From an uncultured Bacteroidota bacterium (GTDB lineage: Bacteria; Bacteroidota; Bacteroidia; B-17B0; Aurantibacillaceae): a stretch of DNA of 5,622 nt. This document shows, piece after piece, positions 1-5,622 of this stretch. Position 1 is the first letter of the stretch; every line of letters starts with the position of its first letter. The stretch is from NCBI GenBank assembly GCA_937868675.1, contig CALMNJ010000510.1, positions 1 through 5,622 of the forward strand, written 5' to 3'. The notes beneath the pieces are model-generated. The model was not told the DNA's origin and made no database searches. It saw only the letters and a program-made list of their open reading frames with translations. A program made the translations under genes and the position numbers.

Positions 1-989
1 TCGCCGGCATTAAAAAACAGCTCGAAAAATTTCTTGACTTCTCTGATGCCGAAACCGGGGCGGTGCTTGTAAACAATTACGACTGGATGAAAGAATACTC
101 TTTTATTCATTTTATACGTGACGTAGGCAAACATCTTACCGTTAATTATATGATGGCGAAAGACTCGGTTAAAAACCGTCTTGAAAACGGCATGAGTTTT
201 ACAGAGTTCAGCTATCAGCTTTTGCAAGCCTTCGACTTTTATTACCTGTACAATCATTATAATTGTCGCTTGCAAATGGGTGGCAGCGACCAGTGGGGCA
301 ATATAACCAGCGGCAGCGAACTGGTGAGACGCAAGTCGGGCGGCGAAGCCTTTGCGCTTACCACACAGCTCATAAAAAAATCGGATGGAAGTAAATTTGG
401 AAAAACAGAGAGCGGTAACGTTTGGCTCGACCCAACAAAAACATCACCATATAAATTTTATCAGTTTTGGGTAAACACCACCGACGAGGACGCGAAAAAC
501 TACATCAAGTATTTTACCTTTTTAACACAGGAAGAGGTAAACGCTCTTATTGAGGAACATGATAAGGATCCTGGCAAACGCACCTTGCAAAAAGCCCTCT
601 CGAAAGAAATAACCACCCTTGTACATGGTGAAGAAAACTACCTGGCCGCCGTTGAAACCAGTGGAGTATTGTTTAAAGGCGGTATGACCGAACTCCTGAA
701 ACTGGACGACGAAACGTTTCTGGATGTGTTTAATGGTGTTGGTCAATGCGCTATTTCTCGGCAGGAAGTCGAGCATGGAACCGGCATACTGGATTTTTTG
801 ACTGAAAAAACAAAAATATTTCCGAGCAAGGGCGAGGCCAGAAAAATGATACAGAACGGAGGGGTGAGCCTTAATAAGGAAAAAATCGGCGACCAGAATC
901 TGATTGTGAATCGGGCCCACCTCATAAAGAGCCGTTACATACTTGTTCAAAAGGGAAAAAAGGAATATTACCTGTGCAGCGTGAACTGA
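1..989 (+). CDS. tyrS: Tyrosyl-tRNA synthetase, 5'-truncated by window edge
   Basis: This enzyme charges tRNA-Tyr with tyrosine in the cytoplasm (class I aminoacyl-tRNA synthetase). The frame is open from base 3, so the GTG at 63 is an internal valine codon and not the start. About 328 residues are present; the family is usually about 420-430, so roughly 100 N-terminal residues, including the HIGH ATP-binding motif, lie outside the window. Visible hallmarks are the VNNYDW segment (bases 69-86), the tyrosine-pocket motif GGSDQWGN (near base 282), and the KMSKS-equivalent KFGKT at bases 393-407, the form typical of bacterial TyrRS. The C-terminal 60 or so residues, with SKGEARKMIQNGGVSLN, fit the S4-like tRNA-binding domain. 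The gene ends in TGA one base before the rpoN ATG, so the two are likely one operon. No frameshift is seen. Identification is secure. Confidence 0.97.
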   Translation, partial: AGIKKQLEKFLDFSDAETGAVLVNNYDWMKEYSFIHFIRDVGKHLTVNYMMAKDSVKNRLENGMSFTEFSYQLLQAFDFYYLYNHYNCRLQMGGSDQWGNITSGSELVRRKSGGEAFALTTQLIKKSDGSKFGKTESGNVWLDPTKTSPYKFYQFWVNTTDEDAKNYIKYFTFLTQEEVNALIEEHDKDPGKRTLQKALSKEITTLVHGEENYLAAVETSGVLFKGGMTELLKLDDETFLDVFNGVGQCAISRQEVEHGTGILDFLTEKTKIFPSKGEARKMIQNGGVSLNKEKIGDQNLIVNRAHLIKSRYILVQKGKKEYYLCSVN

Positions 990-990
990 T

Positions 991-2487
991 ATGGCCCTGA
1001 AGCAATCGCAACAACTTAAGCTATCGCAAAAGCTACTACCGCAGCAAATTATGCTCATGAAGCTGCTTCAGTTGCCAACGCTTGCACTGGAAGAAAGGAT
1101 TAAGGAAGAACTGGAAGAAAACCCCGCCCTGGAGGAAGATAATGGCGATGCGGCCACCGAGGAAGAACTTTACAGCAATGAAGAGGGCGATGACACCGAA
1201 CCCGAAATGGAATTTGATGACAGTGGCGAGGTAAAAGAGCCCGAAGAGCGAAAGATAAACGATGAGGTTGGAATGGAAGATTACATGGGCGATGAGGAAC
1301 TTGACTCCTACAAATATGAGGTGGTGAACAAAGGCGCCGATGACGAGTCGCGCGATTTTGTGGTGGCCGGTTCGGTTGATTTTCAGGAAATGCTCATCCA
1401 GCAACTCGGACTGAAGGAGGTTACCGAAGAAGAATATACCATCGGCACTTATCTTATTGGTTGCCTTGACGAAGACGGATATCTGAGGCGCGAGCTGGAT
1501 CTGATTGTTGATGACCTTGCCTTTAATTACAACATCAATGTAACCGTTGATGCGGTTGAAACTGTGCTGAAGGAGATTCAAACGTTCGACCCTCCGGGTA
1601 TTGGTGCCCGTAGTTTGCAGGAGTGCCTGCTTGTGCAACTTGAACGAAAACCTCAAAAAACGAAAGAGGTAATACAGGCCATCGAAATAATAAAACACCA
1701 GATGGAAGAGTTTTCGAAAAAGCATTTTGAAAAAATAATGCGGCGCATGGAGATTAATGAGGAGGAGCTGAAGGATATAATAAATGAAATAAAGCACCTT
1801 AATCCCCGGCCGGGCAACAGCGATACACGTGAAAGCAATGCAAGTGCCGTGGTACCTGATTTTATTGTTGTGGTAAACGACGGAAAACCCGAGCTTAGTA
1901 TTAATGGCCGAAATTTGCCCGACTTACGCATCAGCAAGGATTATAGCGAGATGCTGAAAGAATATACCCGGAGTAAGGAAAAAAGCAGCAAAGAGGCCGC
2001 CAGTTTTATTAAGAGTAAAATAGAAAGCGCATCCTGGTTTATTGAAGCAATTCAGCAACGATACAGCACACTTACTATATGCATGCAATGTATACTCGAA
2101 TACCAATACGAATATTTCAGTACGGGTGATGAGAGTAAATTGCGGCCCATGATTTTGAAAGATATCGCAAACCGTGTGGGTATGGACCTCAGCACCATAT
2201 CGCGGATGGCAAACAGCAAATACGTGCAAACGCCCTACGGAACGTTTTTACTTAAAACACTGTTTAGTGAAAGCATGAGCACCGACAGCGGTGAGGAAGT
2301 GAGCAGCCGCGAAATAAAAAACATCCTCAGAGACTGCGTGGACAATGAAGACAAGCGTAACCCGCTTACCGACGATGAGCTGTGTGCGAAGCTGAATGAA
2401 AAGGGCTACAATATTGCCCGCCGCACAGTTGCCAAGTACCGCGAACAACTTGATATACCAGTGGGAAGGATGCGCAAACAGATTTAA
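991..2487 (+). CDS. rpoN: RNA polymerase sigma-54 factor
   Basis: Sigma-54 directs core RNA polymerase to -24/-12 promoters and needs an AAA+ enhancer-binding activator to open them. The 498-residue length is normal. Region I (residues 1-50) is the Gln/Leu-rich activator-responsive segment, starting MALKQSQQLKLSQKL and ending EENPALEE. Region II (about 50-125) is very rich in Asp and Glu, as is common. The core-binding domain follows (about 125-310, with FDPPGIGARSLQECLL at 199-214 and LNPRPG at 270-275). A helix-turn-helix lies at about 389-409 (LKDIANRVGMDLSTISRMAN), followed by the KYVQTPYGTF motif. The RpoN box that reads the -24 element is ARRTVAKYRE at 476-485 (bases 2416-2445) and matches the family signature exactly. 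The ATG at 991 is chosen because region I begins there. It sits one base after the tyrS stop with no clear Shine-Dalgarno, suggesting translational coupling. No cognate activator is visible in the window. Confidence 0.98.
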   Translation: MALKQSQQLKLSQKLLPQQIMLMKLLQLPTLALEERIKEELEENPALEEDNGDAATEEELYSNEEGDDTEPEMEFDDSGEVKEPEERKINDEVGMEDYMGDEELDSYKYEVVNKGADDESRDFVVAGSVDFQEMLIQQLGLKEVTEEEYTIGTYLIGCLDEDGYLRRELDLIVDDLAFNYNINVTVDAVETVLKEIQTFDPPGIGARSLQECLLVQLERKPQKTKEVIQAIEIIKHQMEEFSKKHFEKIMRRMEINEEELKDIINEIKHLNPRPGNSDTRESNASAVVPDFIVVVNDGKPELSINGRNLPDLRISKDYSEMLKEYTRSKEKSSKEAASFIKSKIESASWFIEAIQQRYSTLTICMQCILEYQYEYFSTGDESKLRPMILKDIANRVGMDLSTISRMANSKYVQTPYGTFLLKTLFSESMSTDSGEEVSSREIKNILRDCVDNEDKRNPLTDDELCAKLNEKGYNIARRTVAKYREQLDIPVGRMRKQI

Positions 2488-2491
2488 CACT

Positions 2492-2554
2492 TGGAAAACC
2501 CCAGGCCACCACTTAGTGTAAACCCCAGGTAAAAAACTGGTGTAATCCCCAGGT
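2492..2554. repeat. Three direct repeats with CCCCAGG core, 24-bp period
   Basis: The heptamer CCCCAGG occurs at 2499-2505, 2523-2529 and 2547-2553, exactly 24 bp apart each time. The last two copies extend to a 15-mer, GTGTAAACCCCAGGT at 2516-2530 and GTGTAATCCCCAGGT at 2540-2554, which differ at one base. The first copy (2492-2506) matches the 2516-2530 copy at 11 of 15 positions. The array ends about 22 bp before a candidate -7 promoter element, the position expected for an activator or repressor binding array near the -33 region. The repeat structure is directly visible. A regulatory role and the identity of any binding protein are inferred. The array could alternatively belong to the 3' end of rpoN transcripts. 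Confidence 0.7.
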
Positions 2555-2575
2555 ACAGAGCCCCGCATGATGCAT

Positions 2576-2583
2576 TACCTTCG
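2576..2583 (+). promoter_or_regulatory. Candidate Bacteroidota -7 promoter element
   Basis: TACCTTCG matches the Bacteroidota -7 consensus TAnnTTTG at all fixed positions but one (C for T). It is preceded by ATGCAT and sits 103 bp upstream of the LamG gene ATG, so the transcript would carry a leader of roughly 95 nt. No good -33 TTG element is seen 19-21 bp upstream, where the third CCCCAGG repeat lies instead. This could mean the promoter depends on an activator bound to the repeats. That reading is an inference from one weak motif. Confidence 0.4.
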
Positions 2584-2604
2584 TATTACAAATTGAATTA
2601 ACCC

Positions 2605-2633
2605 TGGCGGCGCGAGCCCGGCTCTCACCGGCA
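2605..2633 (+). other. Symmetrical hairpin in the presumed LamG gene leader
   Basis: An inverted repeat is centred on base 2619. The inner stem is GAGC/GCTC (2614-2617 with 2621-2624) around a CCG loop. The outer stem is CGG/CCG (2608-2610 with 2628-2630), separated by a nearly symmetrical internal loop in which 2612 and 2626 can still pair. TG/CA at 2605-2606 and 2632-2633 extends it. It lacks a following T tract, so it is not a typical intrinsic terminator. It lies between the candidate promoter and the ATG at 2686 and could stabilise the mRNA or control translation. Pairing is read by eye; function is unknown. Confidence 0.4.
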
Positions 2634-2685
2634 CAAAACCGCCAATAAAGCAAACACATTTTTTAACCCATCAATTAAACACAAC

Positions 2686-3450
2686 ATGCTGAGACAACCT
2701 GTTTTTGTAGGGGGCAGGCAAGCTGCCAGCTTAGTTACAACCAATCTGGTTTTTTATTTTGACCCGGGAAACTCCAATTCATATCCGGGTACCGGCAATA
2801 CGCTATATGATCTTTCAGGAAACAACAATCACCTGAGTACAACTAATCTTACGCTGTCAGATTATCATGAAGGGAATTCCTTTAACATTGCATCGGGAAG
2901 ATCGCTGCACGGTACGATTTCAAACGGATTTAGCACTATTTATTCAATAACCATCAGCGCCTGGATTAAGGGGAGCAGTAACGCTCGTTATCAATATCCG
3001 GTAATCTATTATGGAAGCGGAGGAAGCCTGTATTTTGACCTTAACGACAGCGATAGCGGCACCACTTATCGTACATAATGGTTTTACTGGAACTCCAGCG
3101 GAACGCCTTTGTGTGCCTTATCGCTGGGGGCTTTAGGTGGCAATTCGCTTCAATCCGGCGAATCAGATCTGCTTGATGACAACTGGCACTGTGTAACGTT
3201 CAGGAGGGATATTAATAATTCACCTTATACGGATATTTTTATTGATGGAACCAAAATAGCAGCAGGCAGCACCGGTGTTCAGCGCACAGAAACCCAAACC
3301 GCACAGGGTGGCTGGTCGGCTGGCTCTGAATGGTTTTATGGGTCCTCCAGATTTACTGGCAACATAGGTTCCTCGTGGATGTATAAAGCCGCTCTTACTG
3401 ATGCACAAATTCTTCAGAACTATAATTTTGAAGCGTCGAAGTATGTGTAA
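2686..3450 (+). pseudogene. LamG/concanavalin-A-like protein interrupted by one in-frame stop
   Basis: A 254-codon frame carries a single TAA at 3076-3078. Before it are 130 residues with the TTNLVFYFDPGNSNSYPG and YDLSGNNNH segments typical of the start of LamG (laminin-G/ConA-like jelly-roll) proteins, then SITISAWIKG. After it the same frame continues directly with WFYWNSSGTPL, then DDNWHCVTFRRD, TDIFIDGTKI and the closing LTDAQILQNYNFEASKYV. All of these are expected in order for one LamG fold, so the stop looks like a nonsense mutation or a base error, not a gene boundary. There is no plausible start for a second protein nearby. The ATG at 2686 is preceded by AATTAAACACAAC, an A-rich leader without Shine-Dalgarno. 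No signal peptide, membrane segment or T9SS sorting domain is seen, so its location is unclear. Such short LamG proteins occur both in Bacteroidota and in phage tail modules. It probably binds carbohydrate, but the ligand is unknown. Confidence 0.75.
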
Positions 3451-3483
3451 CGGGTGTTAGAATCAAGGGGATTGTTACACGTA
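3442..3483. other. Inverted repeat spanning the LamG gene stop
   Basis: GTGTAAC at 3445-3451 is the exact reverse complement of GTTACAC at 3474-3480. The stem extends outwards to 10 pairs (3442-3451 with 3474-3483), including one T.G wobble. The loop is 22 bases. The left arm includes the LamG gene's TAA stop. It may act in 3'-end formation or mRNA stability, upstream of the A/T-rich terminator-like repeat that follows. Confidence 0.4.
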
Positions 3484-3516
3484 AATAAAAAGGCAAGGAC
3501 CCTGTTACTTTTTATT
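3484..3516. terminator. Likely bidirectional intrinsic terminator between convergent genes
   Basis: AATAAAAAG at 3484-3492 and CTTTTTATT at 3508-3516 form a perfect 9-bp inverted repeat around a 15-base loop. The loop itself contains AGG and CCT, which could pair. The arms supply a T tract on either strand, as expected for a terminator shared by the rightward LamG gene and the leftward gene. The right arm contains the TAA stop of the minus-strand gene (3512-3514). The stem is A/T-rich and not strongly GC-clamped, so its efficiency is uncertain. Confidence 0.55.
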
Positions 3517-5622
3517 CCTTCATAATGCGGGTTTGAAATTCTTTCCCACCAAAAGCTGCTTTAATAAAATACAAACCCTTGTTTAGGCCACTGAGATCAA
3601 TGCGCTGGTCTTTATAAAAATGTTCGGTTGTGAACACCTCTTTTCCGATGGCATCGAAAACAACCACCGTTGCTTCTTCCGATGCGGGAATGTTTAATGT
3701 AAACAATGCTTTTGTTGGGTTTGGAAACGCACTGACAGAATGCGGCATTTTGTTTTGCCTGAGGGCCGTTTCTGTTATATTTATTGAAAGATAAGCCGTA
3801 TCAGTAAGGCAGGCGCTGGTTGCAATCAGCGAAACAACGTAGATCCCATTGGCTGTGTAAGCGGTTGATGCCATTGAAGAAGTGCTTGTGCTGCCGTTGC
3901 CGAAATCCCAGGCCAGAGTAACCGGAACCTGCGCGGTACTTTGTACCTGCAGGGTGGTTCCGTTTAAGGTGTAATTAAAAGCCGTGGCGCTTACAAAATT
4001 GGTAGCGTTGTATGCCGTATCCGAAATGCCCTCGCTCATGTTGTAATAGCTGCCGCTGCTGGTTGTTTCGAGCTTAAGCGCACGAACCATATAGCTGTAA
4101 ATACTTTTTACCTGAAGGCAGTAGTCAGTGTACGTTGTGGCAGTAATGGGTGAGTTATTGAGTTTTGTGTAGCTTTTAAGCGAATCGTTTTTTACATAAA
4201 TGTTATAGCCGGCAAGGTTCTGTTCGGGCGAGGCGGTCCAGGAAATGTGACAATCGTTGCCGGCCTTTGTGGCAACAACATTCGATACGGGAGCAAGCAC
4301 ATCGTTGCGCAATGTGGGATCGCCCATAAGGCCGTTATGAACCCACTGCCCCGTGATGCCAGTGGGGCTTGCAAAGTAGAGGCCGGCAGGATTATTTTGT
4401 GTGAGCAGAACACCGTAGCCGATGTTTTCTCCCAGACCCATGTGATGGAACTGGTAGTGCGGTCTGCCACTCCACACACAGGTTAAAATATTGCCCTGGG
4501 CAAGTGGCGCTTTTAAAAAGCTGTTGGGCGCATCCCAGTCTCCAAAATACGAGCCGAATAGCATGGTGAAGACACCCTGAAGAGACGACGAGGCAAAATT
4601 GGAGGTGTTGCCAATACCCGATGCGCTGGTATAAGAGCCCCCGCCGCAGCCATACGACCACAAATAACTGTTGCCGGTCATGCTGGTGAAATAATCGGCG
4701 GCGGTTACACTATTGGTGCCTACCAACGGAGCAAAGTTTTTATATCCACTGGCCGCAAAGGCTTCGCCGCTAAAGTAACCGAAGTTGTCATCAATCACGG
4801 CACGCTTTTGCGCAGTGAAAACTTTTTTACGGTAGTTGTGATCTTTGTCGAGGTAGTTTTTTAAAAGCTGCTGCTCGGTAACAGTAAAGGTGCTCAGGCC
4901 GGCCATATCGGCGCGCCCTACCTGCAACTCAAGCGAGGTTGGATACAGGCTTTGATCAAACTTACCGTCGCCTGGGGCGTTTTGTGTGCGGGACGGTGAA
5001 ACGGTTGTAGAACTCACCCCAGCATCGGTCCACACTCCATCCATGTCGGCATAGTAGCCATCAGCCGGCCAGGCGCCAAGATGATCGGGATGCCCGTCGG
5101 GATTAATGTTGCCGCTATAAGGTACGGGTACGTGTCCGAGCAGGAACACCGCTTTTGTGAGGGTGTCTTTTGCGTACTCGTTCACGATACGGGCTTTTAC
5201 CCAGGTAACAGAGTCATTGCGTTTTACATTAAGTCTTACCACATCCCAGCCATCGCCCTGAATGTCGCTGACCAGTCTTTTTATTTCTGGCTCCAGTGCC
5301 GGAACAAAGCTGGAGTCCACAACCAAAATCAGTTTTCCGCGGTAGTCGGTTTCCGGAACGTTGATGCCGGAATTGATGTAGCCGTAACCGGTATAACCGG
5401 TTGCCACACGAATAATACGGTATTCATAATTTACTCCGGCTGATACGGTGTTATCTATAAACTGTGTTACGGTTCCGCTCAGGGTGCTTAGTGGCGCGCC
5501 CCAGCTTATGGCTGTTTTTAACTTACGAAACACCTGATACTGCGTGGTGGCTGCATTTGTGGGCCAGCTTAAGGTTATTTGTGCCGGACTTGTTTGCACG
5601 GCAGCGGTAATTTGTACGGCAG
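3512..5622 (-). CDS. T9SS-sorted multidomain protein with gingipain (C25)-like region, N-terminus outside window
   Basis: The frame runs open through the window edge, so the GTG at 5597-5599 is an internal codon; residues are counted from it (695 residues). Residues about 1-82 form an FN3 domain (ITLSWPTN to YEYRIIRV). Residues about 85-432 resemble the peptidase C25 (gingipain) fold, with LLGHVPVPYSG at 153-163, DGYYADMDGVWTD at 180-192, LQVGRADM at 225-232, FGSYFGDWD at 348-356, GRPHYQFHHMGLGE at 378-391 and GDPTLR at 426-431. Where gingipains carry the GHG catalytic His, this protein reads YGCGGGS (316-322), and the catalytic Cys position appears to be Phe/Gly/Ser. A second FN3 lies at about 435-530, a PKD-like domain at about 535-608 (WDFGNGST at 564-571), and a type A sorting domain at about 622-695 (SAFPNPTKALFTLNI, GLNKGLYFI). 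The protein is therefore expected to cross the outer membrane by T9SS and be surface-anchored or released. Its substrate and activity are unknown. Confidence 0.85.
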   Translation of the reverse strand, partial: AVQITAAVQTSPAQITLSWPTNAATTQYQVFRKLKTAISWGAPLSTLSGTVTQFIDNTVSAGVNYEYRIIRVATGYTGYGYINSGINVPETDYRGKLILVVDSSFVPALEPEIKRLVSDIQGDGWDVVRLNVKRNDSVTWVKARIVNEYAKDTLTKAVFLLGHVPVPYSGNINPDGHPDHLGAWPADGYYADMDGVWTDAGVSSTTVSPSRTQNAPGDGKFDQSLYPTSLELQVGRADMAGLSTFTVTEQQLLKNYLDKDHNYRKKVFTAQKRAVIDDNFGYFSGEAFAASGYKNFAPLVGTNSVTAADYFTSMTGNSYLWSYGCGGGSYTSASGIGNTSNFASSSLQGVFTMLFGSYFGDWDAPNSFLKAPLAQGNILTCVWSGRPHYQFHHMGLGENIGYGVLLTQNNPAGLYFASPTGITGQWVHNGLMGDPTLRNDVLAPVSNVVATKAGNDCHISWTASPEQNLAGYNIYVKNDSLKSYTKLNNSPITATTYTDYCLQVKSIYSYMVRALKLETTSSGSYYNMSEGISDTAYNATNFVSATAFNYTLNGTTLQVQSTAQVPVTLAWDFGNGSTSTSSMASTAYTANGIYVVSLIATSACLTDTAYLSINITETALRQNKMPHSVSAFPNPTKALFTLNIPASEEATVVVFDAIGKEVFTTEHFYKDQRIDLSGLNKGLYFIKAAFGGKEFQTRIMKE

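Noticed and set aside
63..65. GTG as the tyrS start
   Set aside because: In-frame TyrRS-like sequence precedes it back to base 3, and the HIGH-motif region must lie further upstream.
1036..1797. Long minus-strand open frame within rpoN
   Set aside because: It is the antisense shadow of the acidic, Glu/Asp-rich region of rpoN, giving a Phe/Leu-rich translation with no recognisable domain.
2492..2554. CRISPR-like array
   Set aside because: There are only three copies, the shared core is 7-15 bases, the gaps are too short for spacers, and no cas genes are nearby.
2597..2625. Possible sigma-54 -24/-12 promoter (GG at 2609-2610, GC at 2621-2622)
   Set aside because: The 10-base spacing fits, but the bases around the GC (CG instead of TT before it) and the absence of the TGGCAC context match poorly. 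The GG and GC are also part of the hairpin.
3109..3450. Separate gene starting at TTG 3109
   Set aside because: The LamG-like sequence continues in frame from before the stop at 3076-3078, and there is no start signal at 3109. It is the distal half of the interrupted gene.
5385..5403. Direct repeat of TAACCGGT
   Set aside because: It encodes the TGYTGY stretch of the FN3 domain and is explained by coding sequence. Only two short copies are present.
5597..5599. GTG as the start of the minus-strand secreted protein
   Set aside because: The frame stays open to the window edge (AVQITAAVQT reading into the FN3 domain), and no signal peptide follows the GTG.

Overview
The window looks like a chromosomal segment from a member of the Bacteroidota. 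Three things support this. The minus-strand protein ends in a type IX secretion (T9SS) type A C-terminal sorting domain. The gene starts have A-rich leaders without Shine-Dalgarno motifs. A TAnnTTTG-like -7 promoter element lies upstream of the middle gene. Lineage below phylum cannot be fixed from the sequence, and all of these calls come from reading, not database searches.

Layout. Positions 1-989 (+) hold the 3' three quarters of tyrS, tyrosyl-tRNA synthetase. One base after its stop, positions 991-2487 (+) hold a complete rpoN, the sigma-54 factor. The two genes are almost certainly co-transcribed and probably translationally coupled (TGATATG). Positions 2488-2685 are a compact, structured intergenic region. 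It contains three CCCCAGG-cored repeats spaced exactly 24 bp apart, a putative -7 promoter element, and a symmetrical GC-rich hairpin in the presumed leader. Positions 2686-3450 (+) encode a LamG/concanavalin-A-like protein split by one in-frame TAA. Positions 3451-3511 separate it from a convergent gene and contain two inverted repeats likely to serve as terminators for both directions. Positions 3512-5622 (-) hold the 3' part of a large multidomain secreted protein that is open through the window edge. In order it has an FN3 domain, a peptidase C25 (gingipain)-like region, a second FN3, a PKD-like domain and the T9SS sorting domain.

How the parts relate. tyrS and rpoN form a housekeeping/regulatory pair. 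The LamG gene and the minus-strand gene form an accessory, surface-type pair with no clear functional link to the first. The most interesting points are the gingipain-like region, whose catalytic His and Cys positions appear substituted, the 24-bp-periodic operator-like array, and the nonsense-interrupted LamG gene behind it. No RNA genes, CRISPR array, insertion sequence or complete mobile element was seen.
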